Below, one piece after another: positions 55,640 to 62,822 of a stretch of 64,000 nt of DNA (position 1 is its first letter; each line of letters begins with the position of its first letter). A program made the position numbers and the translations under genes. The notes beneath the pieces were generated by a model. The model had not been told where the DNA came from. It saw only the letters and a list, made by a program, of their open reading frames with translations, and ran no database searches. The DNA comes from Paenibacillus psychroresistens (GTDB lineage: Bacteria > Bacillota > Bacilli > Paenibacillales > NBRC-103111), in contig NZ_CP034235.1 of NCBI RefSeq assembly GCF_009728935.1, positions 2,456,001 through 2,520,000 of the forward strand. The letters run 5' to 3'.

Positions 55640-56848
55640 GTGAGCAAAATAAAACGGAACAAGATGATGATTGTTCGAGACGAACTCCAGAAAAAACAGC
55701 TTGCCTTATTGGAAGATGGTAAATTAATTGAATTTTATATGGAACGTCCTATGGAGCGAGAACGAGCAGGTAACATATATAAAGGCCGTGTAGTTAATGT
55801 GCTTCCGGGAATGGAAGCTGCATTTGTTGATATTGGTTTAGAAAAAAATGCCTTTTTGCTTGTAGATGATTTACTTCCAGCTCATTTAGAGAAAAGGCCA
55901 ATTGTGAAACCAGCGATTACGGAGCTGCTTCAAGTGGGGCAATCCATTCTTGTTCAGGTTAAAAAGGAACAAAGCGGCAGCAAGGGGGCAAGAATTACCA
56001 CTCATTTCACGATACCTGGGAGATGGGTTGTTTTGCTGCCCAATGCCGATTATGTAGCTGTATCCAAGAAAATAGAAAATGAGGTCGAGCGTGGTCGCTT
56101 AAAGCAGATTGGTGAACAATTGCGCTTGCCAGGTGAAGGGGTGATTCTGCGTACCGTTGCAGATGGGGTATCTGCGGAATTGCTGGAGCTAGACATTAGA
56201 CAGCTGCGAGTTATCTGGGATGAGACTATGCAAAAGCAAAGGGAGTCCAATGCTCACCATGAGCTGTTGTATCGAGATTTGGCGATGATTCCACGATTGA
56301 TCCGTGACTTATTCACAGAGGAAGTGAGCGAAATTGTTGTGGATCAGCAGCAAATGGCGGAAGAAATCAAGTGGTTGCTCCATCAGATATCTCCAAGCTA
56401 TACAGATCGAGTAATTCTTTACACAGAGGAAGCTTCCATTTTTACGAAGTACCCAGTTAGCCGTGAGCTTGAAAGAGCCTTAGAACGGAAAATAACACTG
56501 CCGAGTGGTGGGAATTTAATTTTAGACCAAACGGAAGCATTGCTTGTAATCGACGTGAATACGGGGAAGTTCGTCGGGGATCAAGATTTAGAGCGAACCG
56601 TGCTTACCATTAATTTAGAAGCGGCTGAAGAAATTTCCAGACTGCTTCGACTGCGGAATTTATCAGGCATTATTATTGTCGATTTTATTGATATGACTAA
56701 AGATGAGAACCGCAGGCTAGTTGTTGAGAAGCTAGAGGCTTGCTGTGCGGAAGATCGTACCAAAACGATTATTGTGGGCTGGACTAAGCTTGGTTTGATG
56801 GAAATTACACGTAAAAAAGTCCGGGATTCGTTAACACTGTATGAATAA
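55640..56848 (+). CDS. rng: Ribonuclease E/G family protein lacking the zinc-link
   Basis: 402 residues from GTG 55640 (AGAGGTG upstream). It has the S1 domain (about 35-110, GNIYKGRVVNVLPGMEAAFVDIGL), and the RNase H-like catalytic region with VIDVNTGKFVG and VDFIDM holding the Mg2+ Asp residues. It ends RKKVRDSLTLYE, just where E. coli RNase E/G continue into the CPxCxG zinc-link that joins dimers. No frameshift after the stop restores it. It sits between spoIVFB and rplU, where B. subtilis has no such gene. Confidence 0.88.
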   Translation: MSKIKRNKMMIVRDELQKKQLALLEDGKLIEFYMERPMERERAGNIYKGRVVNVLPGMEAAFVDIGLEKNAFLLVDDLLPAHLEKRPIVKPAITELLQVGQSILVQVKKEQSGSKGARITTHFTIPGRWVVLLPNADYVAVSKKIENEVERGRLKQIGEQLRLPGEGVILRTVADGVSAELLELDIRQLRVIWDETMQKQRESNAHHELLYRDLAMIPRLIRDLFTEEVSEIVVDQQQMAEEIKWLLHQISPSYTDRVILYTEEASIFTKYPVSRELERALERKITLPSGGNLILDQTEALLVIDVNTGKFVGDQDLERTVLTINLEAAEEISRLLRLRNLSGIIIVDFIDMTKDENRRLVVEKLEACCAEDRTKTIIVGWTKLGLMEITRKKVRDSLTLYE

Positions 56849-56894
56849 AGCAAGCTAAGCTTAACCTTATTATTTATTACTGATATTTTTTTTA

Positions 56895-56923
56895 TTGATT
56901 TCTAAAGCATGCTGTGCTAATAT
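56895..56923 (+). promoter_or_regulatory. Sigma-A promoter of rplU
   Basis: TTGATT (56895-56900), 17-base spacer, TAATAT (56918-56923) with an extended TG (TGCTAATAT). Start of transcription near 56930. Confidence 0.8.
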
Positions 56924-56929
56924 ATATCA

Positions 56930-57030
56930 GTATGTTGTTTAACATGCTATAACCGCACGGGTCGGGTTTAAGTATATAGCGTTTTAGGATGCTATATCAC
57001 CTGGATAAAGGCGAGTCTGAGACATGGGGA
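56930..57030 (+). ncRNA. Ribosomal protein L21 leader
   Basis: Position directly before rplU and a leader of about 110 bases fit the Firmicutes L21 autoregulatory leader. ATATAGC (56972-56978) pairs with GCTATAT (56990-56996). The upstream part GTTTAACATGCTATAACCGC can fold too. I assign the class from context; the consensus was not checked. Confidence 0.6.
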
Positions 57031-57042
57031 GGTGCAACAAAT

Positions 57043-57354
57043 ATGTACGCAATTATTGAAACAGGTGGTAAGCAATATAAGGTTTCTGAAGGTGATGTTC
57101 TTTTCATCGAGAAATTGGAAGCTTTTGAAGGTGATGTCGTTTCTTTTACTAAAGTACTAGCGGTTTCCAAAGAGAGCGGTTTAGTAATCGGTTCTCCGCT
57201 AGTAGAAGGTGCTGCTGTTTCTGCGAAAGTGGAGAAACACGGAAAAGGCGAAAAAATCATTATCTACAAATATAAAGCTAAGAAAAACTATCGTCGTAAA
57301 CAAGGACATCGTCAGCCATACACTAAAGTCACAATTGACAAGATCCAAGCGTAA
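57043..57354 (+). CDS. rplU: 50S ribosomal protein L21
   Basis: 103 residues from ATG 57043 with GGGGAGGTG upstream. [20 protein letters not shown] and a basic C-terminal [19 protein letters not shown] are L21 hallmarks. First gene of rplU-prp-rpmA. Confidence 0.98.
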   Translation: MYAIIETGGKQYKVSEGDVLFIEKLEAFEGDVVSFTKVLAVSKESGLVIGSPLVEGAAVSAKVEKHGKGEKIIIYKYKAKKNYRRKQGHRQPYTKVTIDKIQA

Positions 57355-57363
57355 GAGGCTGCT

Positions 57364-57708
57364 ATGATACGTGTTACGATCGAAAGACTTTCATTAAATG
57401 ATCATATCCATTCGTTTAAGGTAAAAGGTCATGCGATGTTTGCTGATCCAGGACAAGATATTGTTTGTGCCGGTGTTTCTGCTGTTACCGTTGGTACAGT
57501 TAATGCCGTAGAAGCTTTACTTGGCTTCGAAATGCAGTCGCAGATGAAGGATGGTTTTCTGCAGGCAGAAGCTCCAGGGAATTTAGATAGCCAGAAGCAG
57601 GAAAAGCTGCAGCTGTTGCTTGAATCCATGGTTGTCATGCTGCAATCTATCGAAACTAGTTATGGTAACTATATAAAAGTTAAACAAAGTAAAGTAAGAA
57701 GGAGGTAA
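57364..57708 (+). CDS. prp: Ribosomal-processing cysteine protease Prp
   Basis: 114 residues (YsxB family). Catalytic His23 in KGHAMFADPGQD and Cys35 in IVCAGVSAVTVGT. It removes the N-terminal extension of L27, which is encoded 6 bases downstream and has the extension. Confidence 0.95.
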   Translation: MIRVTIERLSLNDHIHSFKVKGHAMFADPGQDIVCAGVSAVTVGTVNAVEALLGFEMQSQMKDGFLQAEAPGNLDSQKQEKLQLLLESMVVMLQSIETSYGNYIKVKQSKVRRR

Positions 57709-57714
57709 ACAACT

Positions 57715-58023
57715 ATGTTGCAATTAAATTTACAATTATTCGCCTCGAAAAAAGGGGTTGGATCTACAAAGAATGGTCGTGACAGTGCATCTCAGCGCCT
57801 TGGTGCTAAGCGTGCAGACGGTCAAACAGTTACAGCTGGAAGTATTCTATATCGCCAACGCGGTACTAAAATTCATCCGGGGAATAATGTTGGAATTGGT
57901 TCAGACGATACACTTTATGCGAAAGTTGAAGGTGTTGTCAAATTTGAGCGTTGGGGTCGTGAGCGCAAAAAGGTAAGTGTCTATCCAGTTGTAGAGGCAG
58001 TAGCTGCAGCAGTTCAGGCATAA
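57715..58023 (+). CDS. rpmA: 50S ribosomal protein L27 (precursor with cleavable extension)
   Basis: 102 residues. The first ten residues [10 protein letters not shown] are the Firmicutes extension, cut by Prp before [14 protein letters not shown]; the mature N terminus reaches the peptidyl-transferase centre. AAGGAGG precedes the ATG. Confidence 0.98.
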   Translation: MLQLNLQLFASKKGVGSTKNGRDSASQRLGAKRADGQTVTAGSILYRQRGTKIHPGNNVGIGSDDTLYAKVEGVVKFERWGRERKKVSVYPVVEAVAAAVQA

Positions 58024-58037
58024 TTTAGTATCCTAAG

Positions 58038-58064
58038 CTCCGGCCTTGGCGCCGGGGTTTTTTT
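58038..58064 (+). terminator. Terminator of rplU-prp-rpmA
   Basis: CTCCGGC (58038-58044) pairs with GCCGGGG (58051-58057) and runs into seven T. The spo0B gene begins 34 bases later. Confidence 0.93.
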
Positions 58065-58097
58065 GTGAGTAAACCAAGCAGAACGGAGTGTTGGGAC

Positions 58098-58832
58098 ATG
58101 CAACAATGGCAACGGATACGCTCCATATCAACTGTTGTTCTTCTGGTGTCTATATTGCTGTTGATTTGGGCTGCCCCAGCTACTTTGTTATCTGTTGGGT
58201 TGGCTTTACTTGGTGCATTGGGGTGTGCGGGGATCTTCATCTCCATAAAAGAAGAGCGTAAACAACTGAAGGCTGAGAATCGGCGTCAGATGATTGATTT
58301 GATCGGTCACTATCGACATGACTGGATGAATGACATTCAATTATTGTTTGGTTACGTGACTTTAAAGAAATATGATAAATTAAATGATTGTATGGACAAA
58401 ATAAGAGAAAAAGCATTGCAAGAAAGCGGGATCGCTAAATTGGGGATTCCCTCCTTAGTTGCCTTCTTTGTTTCCTTTCGTTTGTATTATAATGCGTTAG
58501 CTTTGGAACTGGAAATGGAAGAAGAAATTAATTTGGCTTCCTTGCCATTAGATAAAGAAAAAGTATCGCATTTGGTGCAAATGACCGTGAAATTATTTAA
58601 CTCGCTAGCCATACCTTCCAATGATGAGCCTAATATCCTTAGCGTTCAATTCGATTTGGAAAGCGAGGCCTTGGTGTTTGATTTAATTTATCAAGGTGGT
58701 TATGATGAGGTTGCATTACGTCATGAAATTAAGCGGATATTAGAATTTTTTACAACGAAGTTTGCAACGATGGAAGAGGAATATACGGCGAATCAGGCGG
58801 TTATCACTATTCGACTGCCGTTTCACCATTAA
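58098..58832 (+). CDS. spo0B: Sporulation initiation phosphotransferase Spo0B with membrane anchor
   Basis: 244 residues from ATG 58098 (ACGGAGTG upstream). In the phosphorelay it moves phosphate from Spo0F to Spo0A. The phospho-acceptor is His74 in [16 protein letters not shown], the start of the helical hairpin, and the C-terminal part is a degenerate kinase-like domain (CIAxL region lacking ATP motifs). Unlike B. subtilis Spo0B, which is soluble, this protein begins with two hydrophobic helices (about 10-28 and 30-49). It lies directly before obgE, as in B. subtilis. Confidence 0.88.
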   Translation: MQQWQRIRSISTVVLLVSILLLIWAAPATLLSVGLALLGALGCAGIFISIKEERKQLKAENRRQMIDLIGHYRHDWMNDIQLLFGYVTLKKYDKLNDCMDKIREKALQESGIAKLGIPSLVAFFVSFRLYYNALALELEMEEEINLASLPLDKEKVSHLVQMTVKLFNSLAIPSNDEPNILSVQFDLESEALVFDLIYQGGYDEVALRHEIKRILEFFTTKFATMEEEYTANQAVITIRLPFHH

Positions 58833-58843
58833 GAGGTGCTCAT

Positions 58844-60148
58844 ATGTTTGTGGATAAAGCGAAAATTTATGTAAAAGCAGGAGACGGCGGCGATGGAATT
58901 GTTGCTTTCCGACGTGAAAAGTATGTTGCAGAAGGTGGTCCTTCTGGAGGCGATGGAGGTAATGGAGGCAGCATAATCTTTCGGGTAGATGAAGGCTTGC
59001 GTACGCTTATGGACTTTCGTTATCTAAGACATTTCAAAGCGGATCGTGGAGTTAAAGGCCAGAAACAGAATATGCATGGCGCCAATGCCAAGGATATGAT
59101 TGTTCGGGTACCGCCAGGGACGATAGTCATGGATGAGGATACCGAGGAAAAAATCGCTGATTTGACGCTTCAGGGCCAGCAAATTGTTGTCGCTCGCGGT
59201 GGTCGCGGTGGCCGTGGTAATGCACGGTTTGCAACACCAGCAAACTCAGCCCCTGAAATTGCTGAGAATGGTGAAGAAGGCCAAGAACGCAATGTTATCC
59301 TTGAGCTTAAGGTAATAGCGGATATTGGGTTAGTTGGGTTTCCGAGTGTAGGCAAATCGACTTTGCTCTCCGTTGTATCAGCAGCTCAACCGAAAATTGC
59401 CGCGTATCATTTTACAACTTTGTCGCCTAATCTAGGAGTTGTAGACGTTGGAGATGGACGAAGCTTTGTGATGGCGGATTTACCTGGTTTAATTGAGGGT
59501 GCACATCAAGGTATTGGTCTGGGGCATGAATTCCTTCGTCATATAGAACGGACGCGCATTATTGTTCATATTATTGATATGTCTGCAGCTGATGGACGAG
59601 ATCCTTTTGATGATTGGTTGAAAATCAATGAAGAGCTAAAACTATATAGTGAGAAGCTAGAACAAAGACCACAAATTATTGTTGCTAATAAAATGGATAT
59701 GCCTGAATCTGCGTACAATCTGCAAATATTCCGTGAGCAGCTGATCGATGGTTTCGGAGATATTGAAATATTAGCCATTTCAGCCTTCTCCAAAGACGGT
59801 GTACAAGACTTGCTATATCGGATTGCTGGTTTGTTGGATGTCGTGGAAGAAGCGACTCGACTGGAGCAAGTGCCTGAGGTTGAAGGTCGAAAAGTATTCC
59901 GTCTGGAAAGAAAAGCGGATGAAGTTGAATTTACAGTCCATCGTGAAAATGATGGTTTCGTCATTGAAAGCATCAAGATTGAGAAGATGATCAAGCGGTC
60001 CAATTTATTTTCGCATGATGCGATTATGCGTTTTGCGAGAATTTTGCGGCAAATGGGTGTGGATGCTAAACTGCGTGAGCTTGGAGCAGAGGATGGCCAG
60101 CTGGTGCGAATTGGTGATTTTGAATTTGAATTTAGTGATAAGGGTTAG
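58844..60148 (+). CDS. obgE: GTPase Obg
   Basis: 434 residues. Glycine-rich Obg domain (1-158, [20 protein letters not shown]), G domain with [21 protein letters not shown] and NKMD, and a C-terminal OCT domain (about 350-430). Needed for 50S assembly and, in B. subtilis, for sporulation initiation and the stress response, which matches its coupling to spo0B. A strong terminator follows. Confidence 0.97.
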   Translation: MFVDKAKIYVKAGDGGDGIVAFRREKYVAEGGPSGGDGGNGGSIIFRVDEGLRTLMDFRYLRHFKADRGVKGQKQNMHGANAKDMIVRVPPGTIVMDEDTEEKIADLTLQGQQIVVARGGRGGRGNARFATPANSAPEIAENGEEGQERNVILELKVIADIGLVGFPSVGKSTLLSVVSAAQPKIAAYHFTTLSPNLGVVDVGDGRSFVMADLPGLIEGAHQGIGLGHEFLRHIERTRIIVHIIDMSAADGRDPFDDWLKINEELKLYSEKLEQRPQIIVANKMDMPESAYNLQIFREQLIDGFGDIEILAISAFSKDGVQDLLYRIAGLLDVVEEATRLEQVPEVEGRKVFRLERKADEVEFTVHRENDGFVIESIKIEKMIKRSNLFSHDAIMRFARILRQMGVDAKLRELGAEDGQLVRIGDFEFEFSDKG

Positions 60149-60161
60149 CATTATTAGGATA

Positions 60162-60206
60162 AACGGATGTGTTACGTGCGAAAGCATGTGGCATGTCCGT
60201 TTTTTA
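60162..60206 (+). terminator. Terminator of spo0B-obgE
   Basis: An 18-bp stem (60162-60179 with 60184-60201), including five G-U pairs, closed by a GAAA tetraloop and followed by T. Confidence 0.93.
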
Positions 60207-60254
60207 TATGCAAAATTGTTTGCTCATATATGCGAGGTCATAATCTATCTGTAA

Positions 60255-60300
60255 AAAACACGAACAATATAATTAAATTAATATTTATCGTTCGTGTTTT
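60255..60300. promoter_or_regulatory. Long inverted repeat upstream of the nitrate operon
   Basis: AAAACACGAAC (60255-60265) and its exact reverse complement (60290-60300) flank 24 AT-rich bases. CGAACAAT resembles half of a PurR box (CCGAACWWT) but with mismatches and non-standard spacing. It could be an operator or a second terminator-like hairpin. Confidence 0.5.
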
Positions 60301-60375
60301 AAAACAATTAATTACCTAAACAAGAACTATTAGCGAAAATAAATAGCAAATCGTGAACTTTTTTCGTAAAACCCA

Positions 60376-60404
60376 TTGAAATTTTTAAAATGTCATTGTA
60401 TAGT
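60376..60404 (+). promoter_or_regulatory. Sigma-A promoter of the nitrate operon
   Basis: TTGAAA (60376-60381), exactly 17 bases, TATAGT (60399-60404). Transcription would start near 60411. Confidence 0.65.
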
Positions 60405-60410
60405 ATGTAA

Positions 60411-60427
60411 TGTAATGTTAATTGACA
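60411..60427 (+). promoter_or_regulatory. TnrA/GlnR box
   Basis: TGTAATGTTAATTGACA matches the consensus TGTNA-N7-TNACA at every fixed position. The overlapping bases GTAATGT and ACATTAC also make a perfect 7-bp dyad. It lies 41 bases before the transporter start and just downstream of the -10, a position that suggests repression by GlnR; a second weak -10 (GATAAT at 60445) would instead place it upstream of a start and allow activation. Confidence 0.75.
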
Positions 60428-60467
60428 TTACGAGAGAAAAAATAGATAATTAAGGGGAGAAACAGCT

Positions 60468-61700
60468 ATGGAAGCAAAAAGTTTTCGAAAGTCAGGTAAT
60501 TTTCCGAGTTTAATGTCAGCTTTCCTCTATTTTGATGTTAGTTTTATGATTTGGGTAATGTGTGGAGCGTTATCGCTGTATATTACAAAGGACTTTGCAT
60601 TAACAGATGTGCAGAAAGCAACCATGGTTGCGATCCCTACATTAGGAGGCTCTATTTTTCGAATTCCAATGGGATTGCTAGCTGACCGTATTGGCTCGAG
60701 GAAAGCAGGCATTATCGGTATGATTCTAACCGTTATCCCCTTAATGTGGGCTTGGCAAATGGGAACTACCTTAAACCAAGTTTACATATTCGGAATTTTA
60801 CTGGGGATAGCTGGTGCAAGCTTTGCAGTGGCACTTTCCTTAGCAAGTCGTTGGTATCCGGCTGAACATCAAGGTTTGGCTATGGGGATTGCAGGGGCTG
60901 GTAATAGCGGTACAGCATTAGCTACATTTTTTGGTCCTAAGCTAGCGCAAGCTTACGGCTGGCATGCAGTGTTCGGGATGGCGCTTATTCCTCTAGGACT
61001 CGTACTTTTATTCTATATCATCTTTGCAAAAGACAGTCCCAATCAACCTGCTCCTAAAAAAATTGGCGATTATCTCAGTATGTTCAAGTTTGCTGATACT
61101 TGGTGGTTTAGCTTGTTTTACTCGATTACTTTTGGTGGCTTTGTTGGATTCGCAACCTACTTTAGTATTTTCTTCTATGATGTTTATGGGGAAAAAGCAA
61201 TGGTCGGAGGATTGACGAAGATTGAAGTGGGTTATCTGGTGACGATTACAGTAATTGCAGGCAGCTTTTTTAGACCCATTGGCGGATATATTGCTGATAA
61301 AATAGGCGGAATGAAATTTTTACTAATCTTATTCGCTTGCGTTTCCACTTGTTCGTTCTTAATTGCCAGTATGCCTAAATCATTTTTGGTCATGTTGTTA
61401 TTTACAAGTGTAATGATGGCGTGCTTAGGGATGGGTAATGGCTCAATTTTTCAAATCGTACCGCAGCGCTTTCCTAAAGAAATCGGTGTTGTCACAGGTA
61501 TCGTTGGAGCATTTGGCGGATTAGGCGGCTTTATTCTACCGAAGTATTTATTAGGTCCACTTAAGCAATCGACAGGTTCACATGTTGCCGGGTTTATAGT
61601 GGTTGGATGTATAGTATTAGTTGGTACGTTAGCTTTTTATGCAGTAACCCGCAGCTGGAAGAAAAGCTGGGCTACAACAGAGTCTGGAGTAAATTACTAG
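60468..61700 (+). CDS. nasA: Nitrate transporter, MFS NNP family (NasA/NarK-like)
   Basis: 410 residues with about 12 membrane helices. The nitrate signature GIAGAGNSGTALATFFGP lies in helix 5, with a second glycine-rich motif GMGNGSIFQIVPQRFP in helix 11; Arg in FRIPMGLLADRIGSR is the MFS loop. ATG 60468 has AGGGGAGA upstream. Context with a nitrate reductase gene supports nitrate import for assimilation. Confidence 0.9.
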   Translation: MEAKSFRKSGNFPSLMSAFLYFDVSFMIWVMCGALSLYITKDFALTDVQKATMVAIPTLGGSIFRIPMGLLADRIGSRKAGIIGMILTVIPLMWAWQMGTTLNQVYIFGILLGIAGASFAVALSLASRWYPAEHQGLAMGIAGAGNSGTALATFFGPKLAQAYGWHAVFGMALIPLGLVLLFYIIFAKDSPNQPAPKKIGDYLSMFKFADTWWFSLFYSITFGGFVGFATYFSIFFYDVYGEKAMVGGLTKIEVGYLVTITVIAGSFFRPIGGYIADKIGGMKFLLILFACVSTCSFLIASMPKSFLVMLLFTSVMMACLGMGNGSIFQIVPQRFPKEIGVVTGIVGAFGGLGGFILPKYLLGPLKQSTGSHVAGFIVVGCIVLVGTLAFYAVTRSWKKSWATTESGVNY

Positions 61701-61778
61701 AGCAGATGAGGATAGTCGACGAGAGATATAATCTATCTCTCGTTGTGGTATTCCTTAGCAGGATTTGAGGTGAGTGGC

Positions 61779-62822
61779 ATGATCCAATGGATAAAGGCAG
61801 TTGGCACAGGGAAGTTAGGTTCAAGAGATCTTACCTATGATGAAGCAGTGGCTGCCGCACTTGCTATTTCGCGAGGAGAGGCTACAGATGCGCAGATTGC
61901 TGCGTTTCTTATGGCTGAGCGAATGAAAGGTGAATCCGATAATGAAATTATGGCCTTTATTGATGTGTTTCGCAGATATTCCTTGCCGCTTACCTCTTTC
62001 TCCGATTCATTAAATTGTGCAGGTCCCTATGATGGACGTAATTATTTTCCGATAACAATTCCCGTTTGTTTAATGCTCGCTTCAGTTGGATTTCCTCAGG
62101 TGCTGCATGGTGCTGAATCACTTCCTCCTAAGCTTGGTGTTTCCTTGAAGGAGCTGCTAGAAGGTTTAGGTGTACAAATTGATGTTGATGCGATTGAATG
62201 GGAGCGAATTTTTGCAGAAACACATATTGGCTTTATCTGGTCTGAACGCGTTTGTCCGCCTTTAAGACGGATTCGTCACATTCGTGAGCAAATGGGTCTT
62301 CGCACTTTAGTGAATACGGTGGAAAAAGTAATAAATCCTATACACTCTAATCAAATTGTTATTGGTGTCAACCATAAAACAGCTATGCAGCATTTGGTGC
62401 AAATTATCCCGAAGGCGGGCTTTCAAACAGCTTATATTGTTCAGGGGATTGAAGGCTCTGAAGATTTCCCGATTTATAAAAGCAGTGCTTTGCGTAAAGT
62501 AACAGCCTGGGGGGATGAATCCAGCATTATAGATCCAACCATGTTTGGTTTTCATAGTGCCCCATTGGAAAAGATCAGTAAAGATCAACAAATTCAAATT
62601 CTGAAACGAGTCATAGCTGGGGATACTGGAGCGGATATTCAAGCTGAGCGGGATCATGTTATTTTTAATGCAGGCCTACGTTTGTTCTGGTTTGATCGTG
62701 TATCCTCCTATGAGGAAGGTTTTTATTTAGCCAAGCAGCTTTATGCCCGTAAAGAAGCTCAACGGGTTTTAACTCGGTGGATTGAGTTAAGTCAAACAAA
62801 GAGCAAGGAGGCAACAGGATGA
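61779..62822 (+). CDS. TrpD2/YbiB-like protein (anthranilate phosphoribosyltransferase fold)
   Basis: 347 residues from ATG 61779 (GAGGTGAG upstream). The N-terminal helices (LTYDEAVAAALAISRGEATD, AQIAAFLMAERMKGES) and the rest follow the TrpD fold. The glycine-rich PRPP loop of true TrpD (GTGGDG, then N-x-S-T) is changed to CAGPYDGRNYFPIT, so tryptophan synthesis is unlikely. E. coli YbiB, a TrpD2 protein, binds nucleic acids. No trp genes are nearby; the gene lies between a nitrate transporter and nitrate reductase and overlaps the latter by 4 bases, so it is part of this operon. Confidence 0.8.
   Translation: MIQWIKAVGTGKLGSRDLTYDEAVAAALAISRGEATDAQIAAFLMAERMKGESDNEIMAFIDVFRRYSLPLTSFSDSLNCAGPYDGRNYFPITIPVCLMLASVGFPQVLHGAESLPPKLGVSLKELLEGLGVQIDVDAIEWERIFAETHIGFIWSERVCPPLRRIRHIREQMGLRTLVNTVEKVINPIHSNQIVIGVNHKTAMQHLVQIIPKAGFQTAYIVQGIEGSEDFPIYKSSALRKVTAWGDESSIIDPTMFGFHSAPLEKISKDQQIQILKRVIAGDTGADIQAERDHVIFNAGLRLFWFDRVSSYEEGFYLAKQLYARKEAQRVLTRWIELSQTKSKEATG

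Noticed and set aside
60255..60300. A true PurR box pair
   Set aside because: Two of thirteen consensus positions differ in each arm and the arms are spaced wider than in known sites; kept only as an unexplained inverted repeat.
61779..62822. A genuine trpD for tryptophan synthesis
   Set aside because: The PRPP-binding GTGGDG loop is not conserved and no other trp gene is nearby.
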